Assembly (NCBI GenBank): GCA_021464415.1 | Contig: CM038470.1 | Coordinates: forward strand, 9,312,394-9,376,393 | From: Lonicera japonica | Lineage: Eukaryota; Streptophyta; Magnoliopsida; Dipsacales; Caprifoliaceae | Direction of reading: 5' to 3' | DNA: 64,000 nt | Shown here: in pieces, positions 21,384-33,836 of the stretch | Layout of the letters: each line of letters begins with the position of its first letter | How positions within the stretch are numbered: the first letter of the stretch is position 1 | Notes under the pieces: generated by a model | What the model saw: the letters and a program-made list of their open reading frames with translations, nothing else | Databases searched by the model: none | Told to the model about the DNA's origin: nothing | Program-made: the position numbers and the translations under genes

Positions 21384-21611
21384 TGTAGAGAATGGTTGGC
21401 TCAAACCATTGATCCCACATGAAAAAATTATAGAACTCAACATGGGTATATAAGTGGGGGAGAGTTTCCACATAATAACGAGGCCTTTTAAGATGAAAAC
21501 CCCATACCTGTGGCCCAAAAGTATTTTAGTTGGTGACAATATCGTTACTATGTGTGCGGACCGGCGAGCTCGATCGGTGTCCTAGGCCTGACCCAAGTGC
21601 CGGCAAGTACA
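21384..21611 (+). repeat. second TRIM LTR
   Basis: 228 bp, TGTAGAGAATGG...AAGTACA. Compared with the first copy it has small insertions such as GGCCTTTTAA near 21482 and scattered changes. Confidence 0.75.
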
Positions 21612-22485
21612 GCAAAAATAACATATGATGTTATAATTGTTGTATTAAATATTTTCTCCTAAATCAAATTCTTGGATAGCCATATCGTTTCTTACAAAAT
21701 CTGACCTTAAGTTAGTATTTCAATACTTTCAGAAAGTACTACGGGAATACATATATATATATATATATATTCTGATGAAGATCAGAAAGGAAAAAAATTG
21801 TTATTTATTTATTTTTCGAACAATAAACAAGAAATAAAAACTTAAGATGTGTTTATGTTTTTTTTAAGTTTTGATTGCTGAATACTAAATCCAACATCTA
21901 AAAGTATTGTATATTTTTTTATTGAATGAGTTTCTGAATATTAAGTGTTTGTAACAATTATAATTTAAATCAAGCATTGAGACTGATACATCTTAATATT
22001 AAATGTTTAATCATTTAAAAAAAATAACCTTTAACTTATTAATTATTTAAAAAAAATACACATTCTAGTACACCTCTAAATATTTAAAATCTTCTCATTA
22101 AACATTTAAAAGTAAAAATAAATACCCCTTAATCAATGGAAGCAACAAAAACCTTAAACAAAAGTCAGAGGGAGACACCCAACCTAAACACCGAAAATCG
22201 TGTCGAAGAAAATTTCATATTTTAATTTACACCGTCGAATACTGAGTCAATAACTTGTGAAGTCAATTAGCCAATAAAAATAAAAATTACAAAAAACTTG
22301 TGAAGTCAATGGTTTCACATGGGTTACTCTCCCTACTCTATTAGTTTAGGCAACCTAATAGCAATTATTTCTTGCCAACAACTATATAAATTATCTCCCC
22401 CCATTTTTTTTAAATGAAATTCATTTTAGATAATATTTATTCTTAAAGTTTGCTTTTATTTTTACTTTAATCTGAAACCCTACTC
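21612..22485. other. intergenic, nothing recognised
   Basis: AT-rich, with an (AT)n run near 21751-21770. No gene seen. Confidence 0.5.
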
Positions 22486-22780
22486 GCCATTAAATTTTTG
22501 GATGGAAAAGATCCTATGCATTGCACGTGAACAATGTAATTACGGTAAAAAATTCAAGTCACTATAATAATCTCGTATATGTTTGTCTTAAAATCAAATT
22601 AGAGTAAAATTAAAGTGTGGAATCAGAAAAATGGCAGAGTGAAACAAAAAAGTGAACAAATTGAAACTCTAATTAGGGAAAAATGAGTTGGGAATTAGAA
22701 CTTTACTGTTGTTTGATCATTTTATCCACAGTACTCCAGTACAACTTACATGGTTTTTACCGTCCAAAAATTTAAATGGC
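22486..22780. repeat. inverted-repeat element (MITE-like)
   Basis: The left end GCCATTAAATTTTTGGATGG pairs with the right end (GCCATTTAAATTTTTGGACG on the - strand). About 295 bp, no coding sequence, no target duplication identified. Confidence 0.5.
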
Positions 22781-22985
22781 TTGTGAGGTTTTGGACTAAA
22801 CTGAAAATATGAGCAAACTTGATGGATAAAATTAAAAAAGTGGGTAAACTTTAAGGGGGTAATTTAACATATTTATTTTATTTTATTGTCCATTTTGCAA
22901 TATTCCTGGTCTATATTACCAAATTTCAACTTTTACTACTATAAATTCTAAATGTGAGTTTTAAGACCATCTATTATTTTTTTTT

Positions 22986-23555
22986 GGAGTAAATTCGTCA
23001 ATGGGATTTCCGTGTCAATTTGGCTACTGAGCTACCTAACAATTGTGTTTGAAATATTGCCTCAATCAATTGACCGTTAAACTATTAACGTTTGCGTCAA
23101 TTTCCCTCTCCATCCAAACTAGCTTCCGACCAATTGCTAGTAGAATAAACTAGGTTTGGTCATAATTTTTGCCCCCCCTCAAGATCGTTATATATAAATG
23201 CATGTCAATAGTGATCGAGTGAAATCCTAACTATTTGTCAAGGACAACAACTGTCACCAACTTTAACACCATATATGATGATTCATGGTTCATTTCTAAA
23301 CTTGACTAGTAGTTTAGAAAGATCGAAGATTAACAAACATTATAATTAATACTTGTGCGTGGCAAAGAGATTAGGCTTTGACAAAAACCATGACTAAATA
23401 AATATATTTGGGTAATAGAGTGGACAAATGGGTTAAATTGATGCACATAGTTAATAATGCAAGGGCTAAATTTATTCAAAGAAATAATTTAAGTGCCAAA
23501 TTGACGTGTATATAAATAATCGTTCAAAGGCCAATTCAATGAGGTAATTTACTCT
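22986..23555. repeat. inverted-repeat element (MITE-like)
   Basis: The left end GGAGTAAATTCGTCAATGGG pairs with the right end (AGAGTAAATTACCTCATTGA on the - strand). Internal text about GGCCAATT and CAAATTGACG also recurs in inverted order. Ends are approximate. Confidence 0.4.
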
Positions 23556-24216
23556 TCTTTTTGGGTGTTGTAGACTAAGGGCCAATTTTCATAGTGCATT
23601 TACAAATTTTATTTTTAATAACTACTAGTCAAGTTGGAAATTAGTGCACGTGAAAATGAAATGAAATTGCACATATTATATATTAAGGACGAAAAGAGTA
23701 ATGATTTTAATTAAATTGAGCTTTGGGGTGAAAAAAAAAGGGAAGAAAGACAATCAAGCTATATCCTAGAGACTTGGAGTGCAAATTACATTATTCCATT
23801 CTCTATGCCATCTAATATATTAAATCAAATCTATAACTTTTTTTTAACGAGGATAAAGGCGGATGCTAATCAAACTAAAGGAACAGATGGTTGAAGAAGA
23901 AAGAGGATGAATATAATTTAAACGAGAAAAGTTGCTTTATATTTAGAGTAAATAAAAAAAAAGTTGAGGATAATACATAATCCCCGTCACTGTTTGAATA
24001 ATATACAGAAAAAGAAAAATAGCTACTCACAATCGTACCTGAAAATTATATCTAAGCAACCGATTAATCGCCGGTGAAGAGAAAACTCACAAACAATTTT
24101 CCGTGTGTAAAGTATCGATCAACGTAACTATCATCGATCATATTTGTATTGTATTAATATGAAAACAAACAAAAATAGAATCACAAAATTATAATACTTA
24201 CAAATCAATCAATCAA
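23556..24216. other. 3' flank of the ATL gene
   Basis: AT-rich. It would carry the 3' UTR of the - strand ATL gene. No other gene seen. Confidence 0.5.
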
Positions 24217-24912
24217 TCACTGTCTCTCAACATCATCATCCAATCCATCTCCTTCTCCTTCTCCACACGACTGAATCCTTCTCGACGATCGATCTCTACT
24301 CATCATCCTTCTAAAGGAACTCAACCTCGAACTCGATCCACTCCTAATTTTCGCAGACGATTGAGCAGCTCCGACGTCCGACGTCCCTTCCACCGGCGGC
24401 GCTGTCGGCTGAACCACAGTCGCCGGCGGATCTTCAACAACTTGTGTCGGCTCCGCATCCGTCCGACAAATCGGACACGTAGAATGCGTGCTCAACCACT
24501 TATCAATACACTCCGAATGAAAATTATGCTTACAGTTGGGCAAAACCCGAACTATCTCACCGTCCTCTAAAATACTCAAACAAACGGAACATTCTGTTGG
24601 CGTCACTGTTTCTTCGGTTATTTTGAAGGTGAAAATTGGTAGAGAAGAGATAATTGAGGGATCGAGGCCGGAGCGAGGGAGGTCAGAGGAGGTGGCGGTG
24701 GTGGAGTTGAAGATGGTGAGCTGGCGGAGGGCGGCGCGGCGACGAGCTTGGCGGCGGAGGATGAATCTAGCGTATATGTGGAGGATAGTGACGACTACGA
24801 CGACAATAGCGAGGGAGATTATGGCGGTGAGCATGATCTTGCTGTTGATGTCATAGTTGTTTCTGCGGGGGAAGAATGGTGGATCATCGTCATCTCGATC
24901 ATTGGAACTCAT
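24217..24912 (-). CDS. ATL-family RING-H2 E3 ubiquitin ligase
   Basis: A single-exon frame of 231 residues from ATG to stop, the usual intronless form of the ATL family. An acidic N-terminus ([10 protein letters not shown]) is followed by one membrane helix at about residues 26-48 ([20 protein letters not shown]), then basic residues (RRQARRR), which suggests the N-terminus faces away from the cytosol. The GLD signature is at residues 82-84. The RING-H2 is complete: C108, C111, C127, H129, H132, C135, C146 and C149, with the typical [13 protein letters not shown]. The tail is Ser/Arg-rich and ends acidic. ATL proteins recruit an E2 and transfer ubiquitin to membrane-associated targets, often in pathogen or stress response. 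The particular target is unknown. The wording around the helix resembles the ATL39-41 group, but orthology is not settled. It is more GC-rich than its AT-rich flanks and has no breaks. Confidence 0.92.
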   Translation of the reverse strand: MSSNDRDDDDPPFFPRRNNYDINSKIMLTAIISLAIVVVVVTILHIYARFILRRQARRRAALRQLTIFNSTTATSSDLPRSGLDPSIISSLPIFTFKITEETVTPTECSVCLSILEDGEIVRVLPNCKHNFHSECIDKWLSTHSTCPICRTDAEPTQVVEDPPATVVQPTAPPVEGTSDVGAAQSSAKIRSGSSSRLSSFRRMMSRDRSSRRIQSCGEGEGDGLDDDVERQ

Positions 24913-27900
24913 AGCGGCGGGGAGTGATCGAGATAGAGAGATAGGAGAGGGTACGTTTTAAGGATGGGAATAGATGGATGGAATATGTGATTAAATTTTT
25001 ATTTTTATTTTGATTGTTAAGAATATTGTGCATGTGTTTTGATTTTGTGTGTGTGAAATGAACGGAATTGTGGAATTGAATGCGCGGGCAAAGAAATGAA
25101 ACAAAAAAGAATCGACAAGGAGAAGCTCTCTCTTCTGTGTTTTTCAAGTGGTTGACTGTTGAATGTTGATTTTCTCTGTTCTACTTTTCCATGTAGAATT
25201 TCCAATCACACTCTCTACTTGGAAACTTAATCCTACTTTTACTAGTTTAAAATTAAGGAAGCTACATATATATATATTTTATCTACGTAGCGGTAGTTGT
25301 TAAATCATATGCCTTTTAATATTTTATCTCTGTACATTCGTTTGTAACTCTTAAAAAAAATAACATCTTTCATTTTAGGCACTTCCAAAATAAAGATAAA
25401 AATCCCAGGCATTCAATCTTTAATTTCATCACTCATAATTTTTGTGATTCAAATATATATTATTTACCTTTATTATATGGATTATTAGTGCGTTGTAAAC
25501 TATACGGGAAAAAAAAATAACCTACCAACTATTCAAGTAACATCTTACGTCTCAGTCATCTAATTTCTTACTCTTGCATGCACATATATTTTTTAAATTA
25601 AATACCATATATGCTTTCATTATTTAAGTATAGAGGAGTATATGTTGAGATATAAATAAATGCATAGAATATATTAGTTGTTGAATTGGTAATATCAAAT
25701 GAACTCAACCAGCCCCTTGCAGGTGGAACCTAATAAATATAAAATTATCAAATTAATATTTGTGCATTATATAATGTATCTCCAACTTAATTTACTTTAA
25801 ATAAATAATATTTGAATTGTATATTATCATTTTATCCCAAACCTCATCACACGCTCTCACGTGTGGCGTAATTTTTTAGCGCACCCATGTAGCATAACAT
25901 GAAGACGGCCGTTTCTGAACGGCGAAGTTAATCTTGATGTAAACCCAAACACTCTAATATCATATTAAATTTCGGAGTATTCAACTCAAAATCAATTGAT
26001 AATAAATAAAATAGCCCCTAAATTTTATATATTATTTTATGAAATTCCACTTTTCCCATATAAGATTTGATAGTCTCAAGATATGTATGAAAATAAATTG
26101 GGGGAACAGAGAACAAATTGAATAAGAGTACTGAGTACCTACTCCTTTTTTCTTATTCGTTTAGATTACCTACCCCTTTTACGTACCCTTACTTGCTTCC
26201 CTCCCTTTTTCATTCACTGGCTGCATACAAATTGCTGGTAATTTAAAATATTGCACGAATAATTAATTAATATTCTCTTTATCAATAAATCAATTTTTTT
26301 TGTTGATAGGTGTACCACAACCATATTTCTAACCATAAGTTTTGATTAATATATTGTAGCCCAGACAAATAAATTGACAATTGTGTATAATTTAATTTCC
26401 GTGTATATATATATATTTTTTATTATTATTATTATCTTTTTTTTTATTGACAACTAAAGCCGCAAACTAAGACACCCAAAAACCGACTAAAAAAACTGAG
26501 TCGGAAGACCTAATAAAAAAAACAGAAGGTACACAAACCTAAGATCCGGTATATATATTTACTTAACTTACATGAATCTGTAGAAATATTTTAAGTTAAA
26601 CTCAATCAGAACAAACCTTTTATAATAATCACAAATCTGACACAAACACTAATTAGATTTCTAATTTATATTGAGCTTGTCTTCAATTCGAAGAATCATG
26701 AATTGAGCATTATCTGTTCATTCCATGTGGGATATCTGGTCAATAATAAAGATGGATTGATCAAATATTGTTTATTAAGGTCAATGTAAATTATAAAGAA
26801 TAAAATCGCTTACTCAATACCAAAAAAATCCCATTATATGCTTTATGGTTTTAGTTTCTCTCTTTTTAAAAATGAATACTACGTACACACACGTTACACT
26901 TTTTATGCCGGAAATGGGATGAAATTGCAACTTATCATTTTCTACAATTTACTATTTAAATTAATTTATAATATTTGAATTGTACACCTATTGCGTGCAC
27001 ACGAAAAGTTAGTTAGAAGGACAAATTAACGAGAGTACTTCTACATAGAGACATGATGAGAACATATTTATTATATCAAACTGTGTCATGCATGGTAAAG
27101 TCATTGAATCGACATACGAAATTACAAAGGAACTAGCGAAGTCTATTTTGATGATGCGGAGAGAGAGAGAATTGCTACCAAATTAAGTATGTTTCACGTT
27201 AATCTGATTCAAACATCAACATTAATTTATTGAAATTAAGAGAAGTCTGCGGAATGGTGGCTATAAAGTCAAGAAAGAAGACTTTTTATGCATTCTTATT
27301 ATCGGCATGTTATTGCTTTGAGTTTAGTCTAAAACAACAACGCCATCAAACATAAACCATTCAAACATAAATGCGTGACATTGTTGCTTAGTTTGACATA
27401 CACGTAAATCTCTCTCTAGTAAAATCCTAAGTTAGCTAGAACTATCTAGATTAATTATTAAAGGAAGGGGGGCGGTTGATACGTACGTTAGTCCATATTT
27501 TTTTCGTAAAATTTAACACAAATTTTAGGGGTATACCTTGGTTTGATGATGTAGTCCCTACTCCCTATTTCCATATTTAATTTGGGATGAAAAATATCTT
27601 TAGCCACTTCTTAAAGAACCGAATTCATTAAAAATAGAAAAAAAGTAATAGAATTTCTAACCGAATCATCTCAAATCCATCTCACATAAACATTATTTTC
27701 GTTTCTAATAATAAATTCATCCTACCTTTGAAATGACTAGCTAGTTTTATTTTAATTTAATAAATTTTTAAAATAAATATTAATTTTAACATAACCAATG
27801 AATAATATACGATACAAAATTAATGTGAGATTTGATAAAATAATTTTGTTCCAATAAAAAAAGAAAGAAAGAGACATTTTGTAATAATTAAAAAGTTTGA

Positions 27901-28044
27901 ACTATGAATGTGAGATGGAAGTGAGTAACTAAGTTAATACTAGATACAAATCTCATGCACTTAAAATGTAAAATAATGGCTAATTACTTGAAAGTACAGC
28001 TTATGGTGTATGCATATATATATATATATATATACCAGGGATCG
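24913..28044. other. intergenic, upstream region of the ATL gene
   Basis: The first 300 bp or so would be the - strand leader and promoter of the ATL gene. The rest is AT-rich, with (TA)n at 28015-28032, and holds no frame or repeat that I can assign. Confidence 0.5.
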
Positions 28045-28049
28045 GACTA

Positions 28050-29568
28050 TATGAGAATCCGCAATTGCGACCCTCGGGTCTTATTTATGTGTTTGGGCGT
28101 CTAAAACGTCGGAAAGAATTACGTCGTTCTATTTGCTTCAATGGAGCATGGTAATTCATATCGGGTGTCCATCTATCTTATTTTTAAATGCAAGAGGGTT
28201 CGTTCATAGTCGCTAATACGTTTTACGAGAAAACGGACAAAATAGTTGTGTAAGAGAAAAGGCTACTGATAAACCTTTCTTTACACGTTTGTCTACAAAA
28301 TTAGGATTCTATAGGATTCGGGAACTATGTTACGGATTGGGAAGGTGTTGAGCACCCGTTCCGTCCTTTCGGTCTCTAGTGGTCTTATATATTTATTCTA
28401 TGTTAAAAAATTTGGATGTTTTTACTGACAGTCTACTGCTTTCCGAATAAAAACCCTAAATTTTGAAAAACGGAAGAAGGGATGAAAATATTTGTATTCC
28501 GTGATCCAATTGTTTTTGGTTTTGAAAGTGTAATACAAATGACAAAACTTTATGTTTTAAAAGAGAGATTCTGGTATTATTTCATCAAATAATAATGTCG
28601 GGTTTGTTTTGATTACTTTGGAAAAAACCAGATCTTGTACCGGAACTAATTCAATATGGAATTCAAACTCTTTTAGGAGAGTTTTATCAAAAATATTGTA
28701 ATCTATGGAAAAGACGAGATAGGTCTGATTTTAATTCCTAAGTAAGTTTTATCAATCCAGGTTTTGAAAACCTAATTTTATCCAAATCATAATGATCTTA
28801 CTTTTCTGGTTTTGCAAATGATTTTTATCGAAGTTTTTGTTTTGAAAACAGTAGACTATTTTGTAACTTGGCAATAAGTTTATTCAAATAAAATGTGGAT
28901 GGAATAACAGAAGTAAAATAAGTACACAAATATCTTATTTCAAAAATTAGAAGAGACTTTCTTTACCTTCCCGACGAGAATAATAATAAGAGAGAAAATA
29001 TAATACAGCAAAGAGATCTCTAGCGATAATAAGCTTTTTCCTTTTAGATATTTCTGATAATTCGATTTCAGAAGTGAGACACACCGAGTGTCAAAAATAA
29101 ATTCGATAATTCTTCAGAAATAAAACAATCGTAGAATATACTTTATAAAAAACTAGAAAATTAGATAAAATAATATAATTCTCATATCCCAAAATGCCTC
29201 CTCTCAACCCTTGGAAGTGTTGGCCTATTTATAGTGTTGTGAAGAGATTGTCGCGCGACATTTCTCTATAAAAAGCAAGTGTCGTGCGACATTTGTGACA
29301 ATGTTGTGCGACAAACTGTTGAAGTGACCATTTTGACAGACTGATTTGTCAAGAAGTCGTTGCTCTGTGTTTGGGGAACTTGTCGCGCGATATAAGAGAG
29401 ATTGTAGACCAACATACTGGTTTGTCACGCGATAATTCTCTTTAGAAACAGGTCCAACAAACCTCTTCGGAACAGTTTCGGGTGCTCAGATGGAGCCCGA
29501 ACTCCAAAAACTATACTTCTTGATAGTCGTTAAAGTTTTTGTGGGAGTCACAGATTAAAGTGTCTACC
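28050..29568 (-). mobile_element. solo LTR, 1.5-kb family, copy 1
   Basis: Aligns over its length with 56673-58204. Flanked by GACTA at 28045-28049 and 29569-29573, a 5-bp target duplication. The orientation is - because the TATA box reads CTATAAATAGGCC (TATAAATA at 29233-29226) and the start would be TGTAGACAC, seen here as GGTAGACAC. That start is common in large plant Gypsy (Tat/Ogre-type) LTRs, so a Gypsy origin is inferred. No internal region adjoins either copy. Short - strand frames in it belong to the LTR and are not genes. Confidence 0.7.
29249..29434 (-). repeat. degenerate palindrome array TGTCGCGCGACA upstream of the LTR TATA box
   Basis: Five 12-mers: TGTCGCGCGACA at 29249, TGTCGTGCGACA at 29280, TGTTGTGCGACA at 29302, TGTCGCGCGATA at 29381 and TGTCACGCGATA at 29423. 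In LTR orientation all lie just upstream of the TATA box, where U3 enhancers sit. Confidence 0.7.
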
Positions 29569-29573
29569 GACTA

Positions 29574-30093
29574 ATATTATTATATATGAATATTGCAAAG
29601 CTATATATTATCGATTTACGTACGCTCTTATATATGATGTCATCTTCAGTTGCTAAATATAGCCTACTCGTCAATATAATTGGGTTTCTATTCGGCTATA
29701 TGTTTCCACTCCCCTTTTGTTAATTAGTTCTCTAGTACCTGTGGGTTTTTTTTTTTTCCTCTTTAGATGATAAAAAGAAAATACAAACAAAGAACAGCTA
29801 CTGCTGCACGATTTTTAATAATGTTCTTATTTATTTTTATCTTCTTTAATTTCATATGAACAATTATTTAATTCTTGGGAAGACAAACATGAATTATCAA
29901 TTATTTTCAATTTGCTTGAAGAAAAATGCAGGTAATTTATACAGTGATTCGACGACTAAGCAACTACATATTTTATTTTGAAGAAAGTAGTTCTGTTAAA
30001 AACTTTGTAGAGTATTTAGACCGTATAAAATTAAGAATGTTTTGTAAAAAAGAAAATTACAAATTAAGATTTTTATTTTGATTTTTGCATTTG
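29574..30093. other. intergenic, nothing recognised
   Basis: AT-rich with poly-T near 29747. No gene seen. Confidence 0.5.
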
Positions 30094-30680
30094 AAATTAT
30101 CTTTCTTTTGGCTTCCTCTATAATTTATTTTTTCACTAATTATGCAAGCTACATGCTCACCATTAACTAATTAAATATACCTTGTGTAAAAATGTTATCC
30201 AAATTAATAAACATTCAAATTATAAATTATATCAGAAAATGCATAACGATCGAGGAGACTTTGTGAGTCCTCTTCCTCCTATTTCCTTTTGAATCTCTTG
30301 TGTGCAACTCGAATATGCTTCATTTAAAGTGAAAAGTTGAAGTTCAAAGGTTACAATTAAAAAAAAAATGAATACTTAATTAAAAATATTTATTATTATA
30401 AAAAGGAAAGTATGTGTGTAGATAGCAAGTCTTTTAACTCGTGATCTTACATCAATAAAAATTAAATTTCACCACCTAACCAAATTTTACTTATCTATTT
30501 AAATATGTTATGTGCATTGCATTTAAAAACAAAAACAAAAACAAAATAGATATATATATACCAAAACCAAAATGGTAGGCCAAATACTGGATCACTGAGT
30601 ATATGATCAAACTTGGTCTTAAAAAAGAGTATCCGTTGGCCTGAAATCTCTACTTTCATTTCTTTCCTCTTCGGTTTTTA
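30094..30680. repeat. local duplication, copy A
   Basis: Shares long colinear stretches with 31537-32790, for example AATGCATAACGATCGAGGAG, TCCTATTTCCTTTTGAATCT and GAGTATATGATCAAACTTGG. It lacks the MITE and about 260 bp (32395-32655) present in copy B. Its function is unknown and no coding signal is seen. Confidence 0.8.
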
Positions 30681-31134
30681 AGTAGTGTGTCTAAATTATA
30701 GATACTTTTTGATCTTCGGAAAAGAAAACCAGTGATACTGACAATGGTTTTATACAAAGAGTTTCCACCGAGAAAAATACTTTTAGTCGTATTATATGAA
30801 TCATAGAAATAGAAATGCAATTCTCCATAATTTATTTTCTTTGGCTTCAATATATCAGACGTGTTCAGTAATAGTTGAGATAGGATACTCTATTCATTAA
30901 TTATTTCCTTCTGAACATACACGACACACTGGTACATACGTGTTGCTTATGACAATCAATTTATGGAAGTTTACAATCATTAATTGTTCTGAAGATTAAT
31001 TTGGTGCTCAATTTTAAAAACAATATTTTCTACTCCACTCCTCTGTTTTAAGATATATATATATATGTATGATTCAATTACACTCTTGTTTACGGCAAGT
31101 AATATTATGAAGATTTACAATTAGATTTTTTATA

Positions 31135-31483
31135 AGGTGATTTTGACTTTGGTTGTCATTTGTTCTTACATATCAGACATTGGGTGTCATAGTTTTGCAT
31201 AATAGGTGTTTGGGTGTCATTTTGGACGGAATCCGTTAGTTAACGTAGTCAATTGTTAGCTCCATTAATTTTTGACCATTTTACTCCTAAGCAAGAGTAA
31301 TATGTTTTGTCTTTTTCTAAGAGTAAAACAAGTAAATTGGGTAAAAAAAAATAACGGAACTAACGGTGACCATGTTGACTAACGGATTCTATCCAAAATG
31401 GCACCCAAACACCTATTATAAAAAACTTTGGCATCCAACGTTTGATATGCAAGAACAAACGGCACCCAAAGTCAAAATCACAG
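31135..31483. mobile_element. Mutator-like MITE with 9-bp target duplication
   Basis: Long inverted arms of about 110 bp: AGGTGATTTTGACTTTGGTT on the left and CTGTGATTTTGACTTTGGGT on the - strand of the right end, continuing through AATAGGTGTTTGGGTG and ATCCGTTAGT. The 9-mer TTTTTTATA stands on both sides (31126-31134 and 31484-31492). It lies between the two duplication copies. Confidence 0.85.
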
Positions 31484-31536
31484 TTTTTTATATGAAAATT
31501 ACAAGAACATAAGATATAGGAGATAGAAAATTATAA

Positions 31537-32790
31537 AAATTATCTTTCTTTGGCTTCCTCTATAATTTATTTTTTCACTAATTATGCAAATAAGTTAACA
31601 TGTCCACCATTAATTAATTAAATATACATTGTGTAGAAAAGTTATCCAAATAAACATACAAGTTATAAATTATATCAGAAAATGCATAACGATCGAGGAG
31701 AATTTGTGAGTCTTCTTCCTCCTATTTCCTTTTGAATCTCTTGACTCTTGTGTGCAACTTGAATACGGTTCATTTAAAGTAAAAAAGTTTAAGTTCAAAG
31801 ATTATGGTTATGGTTATATTAAAAAAAAAAATAGAGGATAGTTTAAATCTTTTGTACTTACACTTAACTAAAGATATTTATTATTATAAAAAGGAAAGTG
31901 TGTATGTAGATAGTAAGGGGTTGTTTGGTTGATGTTTTAAGTTGAGTTTTTAAAATATGGAGTTTAGTAGAATTTAGAAGTATGTTGAAAAGTGAATTTA
32001 GTTTTTGTTTGAGTTTTTTTCAACCAACTAAAAAATCTCATAAAAAGAATTTCAAAAAATAATCACAATGGATCTTATTTTATAAATCTCGACGAGTATG
32101 TTTTAAATATATATTTTTTATTTAATTTTGATTTTTGAATTTAAAGTTATGGTGTTTTAAAAAAAAATTAGAGAGAGAAAATAAAGTAAAAATAAATTTT
32201 GGGAAGTGTAAAAGTAGAATTGATTTTGAATTGAGTTTTTAAAATTTGGGAAAATAAAATAAAATAGTGAGATACCAAATAGGGGCTAAGTATTCAACTC
32301 ATGACCTTACATCAATAAGAATTTTTTACGATGTAACCAAATTTTATTTATCTATTTAAAATTTAAATTTAAACATATTAAACGCACTGCATTAAAAAAA
32401 AAGTTGCACAAGCTTCATGTCTGTCTTGAGAAATAAAAGTTGATAAAATAATTAAAAAAAAATAAAACTCCAAGAATTGGTCCAGCGTTAAGGGCAATGC
32501 TGGATGAATATTTAGGGCCAGTCTTAAATATATATATATATATATATATATCATCCTTAATGAAATCTTCCTGGTTGTACTTAATTACATATAAAGTTGG
32601 GAAAAAAAATGATAAAACTTCATTAACGGTCAAAAGATTATAATGTAATTTTATGGACCCATAAGCCAAAATGGTTGGCCGAATACTGGATAACTGAGTA
32701 TATGATCAAACTTGGGCTTAAAACAACTCTCCGTAGGCCTGAAATTTCTATTTCTGCTTTCCTTTCTTTTCATTTCTTCTCTCTTCTTTT
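31537..32790. repeat. local duplication, copy B
   Basis: Second copy of 30094-30680, interrupted by the MITE at 31917-32286 and by an extra segment at about 32395-32655 with a (TA)n run. At the MITE site copy A reads GATAGCAAGTCTTTTAACTC, while copy B reads GATAGTAA, MITE, TAAGTATTCAACTC. Confidence 0.8.
31917..32286 (+). mobile_element. Tourist-like MITE with TAA target duplication
   Basis: Left end GGGGTTGTTTGGTTG, right end GCCCCTATTTGGTAT on the - strand, TAA on both sides (31914-31916 and 32287-32289). The empty site is visible in duplication copy A. A related copy in the opposite orientation lies at 35326-35684. Confidence 0.8.
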
Positions 32791-33836
32791 TTTAAAATAG
32801 GCCCAACTATAAGACAAACTATGTGCAATTTTTAATCAAATAAGTATAAAGGTTAATAGGTTCCATTTGATAATAAGATTAATTATAATAATATATATAT
32901 TTAAAAAGTTGAAAAATGCATGGACTCTTTACTTTTTCACTTTTCTCATGGAAAAAAGTTGTTGAGAAATAACAAAAATTCACCAAAAAAAAAAGGACAA
33001 AGAGATGTCATAAATGAGCATGTGAGAAGAAAGATCTCAATTCTTTTTCACAAAAACCAATTACTTTTACTATTATGTTCTAACTTATTATGAAATGGAG
33101 CTCAAAAGTACAAAATTTTGATCAATTATATATTAACCCGTATGTCATAACTACAACCTTGTAGAAAGTAGTTTTCGATCGACAACCACAACAAAATGTA
33201 ATTTCAATCATAAGAAACAAGAAAAATGTAGAAGAAAAATACTAGTGCAGAGAGTATTTAGAACCAAAAACCTGTGATTATATTAACTAGAATTTAATCC
33301 TTCAAATACAAGTAAAATGAAATCTGAAATATAGAAGTGAGAGCAAAAATACCCCAATCCAGATCGAGAAGAAGCTAGCGTCCACACAAATCTCTTCTTG
33401 TAAGCCTCTTTTGAATGGTCCGCTGTGGGCCCATATATCCAATGCTTGTGCTTATTTCTGAATGAAAAGAGAGAACTAAATAATTTTAGTAATAAATTCA
33501 TGTTTTTGTTAAAGATTTTTTTTTTTCAAATGCGATTGTTAGATGACCAGCTCATCTCCGGGTTGGAGTTTCGGTGAGTTCTCCGGAGATTCTTGGTAGT
33601 CGCATAGGATGACCAGCTATGGCGAACTATATTTTATTTTTTAAATAAAATAAAATAATATTTTATATATTCAAAAATTATTTGTAAGGATAAAAAGGAG
33701 CCACGTCACACACTAGCTCTCTCATCTAATATGAAAAAAGGGTTGCAAAACTGGTCACGTTTTTTTTTTTTTTTTTCATAATTAAAATTGGTCAGCTAAA
33801 AATTAAGTACCTGATCGATGTGCATGCCAACTACGT
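32791..33836. other. 3' flank of the TCP gene
   Basis: AT-rich. A 72-codon - strand frame at 33283-33501 has no recognisable family and I do not call it. GATGACCAGCT occurs twice (about 33542 and 33609). Poly-T at 33758-33776. Confidence 0.45.

Larger units (their letters stand above)
20284..21611 (+). mobile_element. tandem TRIM-like (miniature LTR) element
   Basis: Two short LTRs (20548-20763 and 21384-21611) flank a non-coding internal region. A third piece of that internal region sits before the first LTR (20284-20547), so the order is internal-LTR-internal-LTR. The first LTR is followed by TGGTATCAGAGG (20769), a tRNA-Met-type primer site. Both LTRs are preceded by the polypurine CAAGGTGGAGAT. 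The internal part is built of repeats and codes for no recognisable protein. Apparent - strand frames there follow the repeats. Confidence 0.75.

Noticed and set aside
24361..24856. + strand frames over the ATL gene
   Set aside because: Antisense shadows of a GC-richer exon, Arg-rich and without a family.
29249..29434. Possible CRISPR-like or phage-type repeat array
   Set aside because: Spacing is irregular, units are 12 bp, the host is a plant nuclear genome, and the array sits in an LTR promoter.
33283..33501. 72-codon - strand frame downstream of the TCP gene
   Set aside because: No recognised domain. It could be untranslated sequence. Nothing supports it beyond being open.
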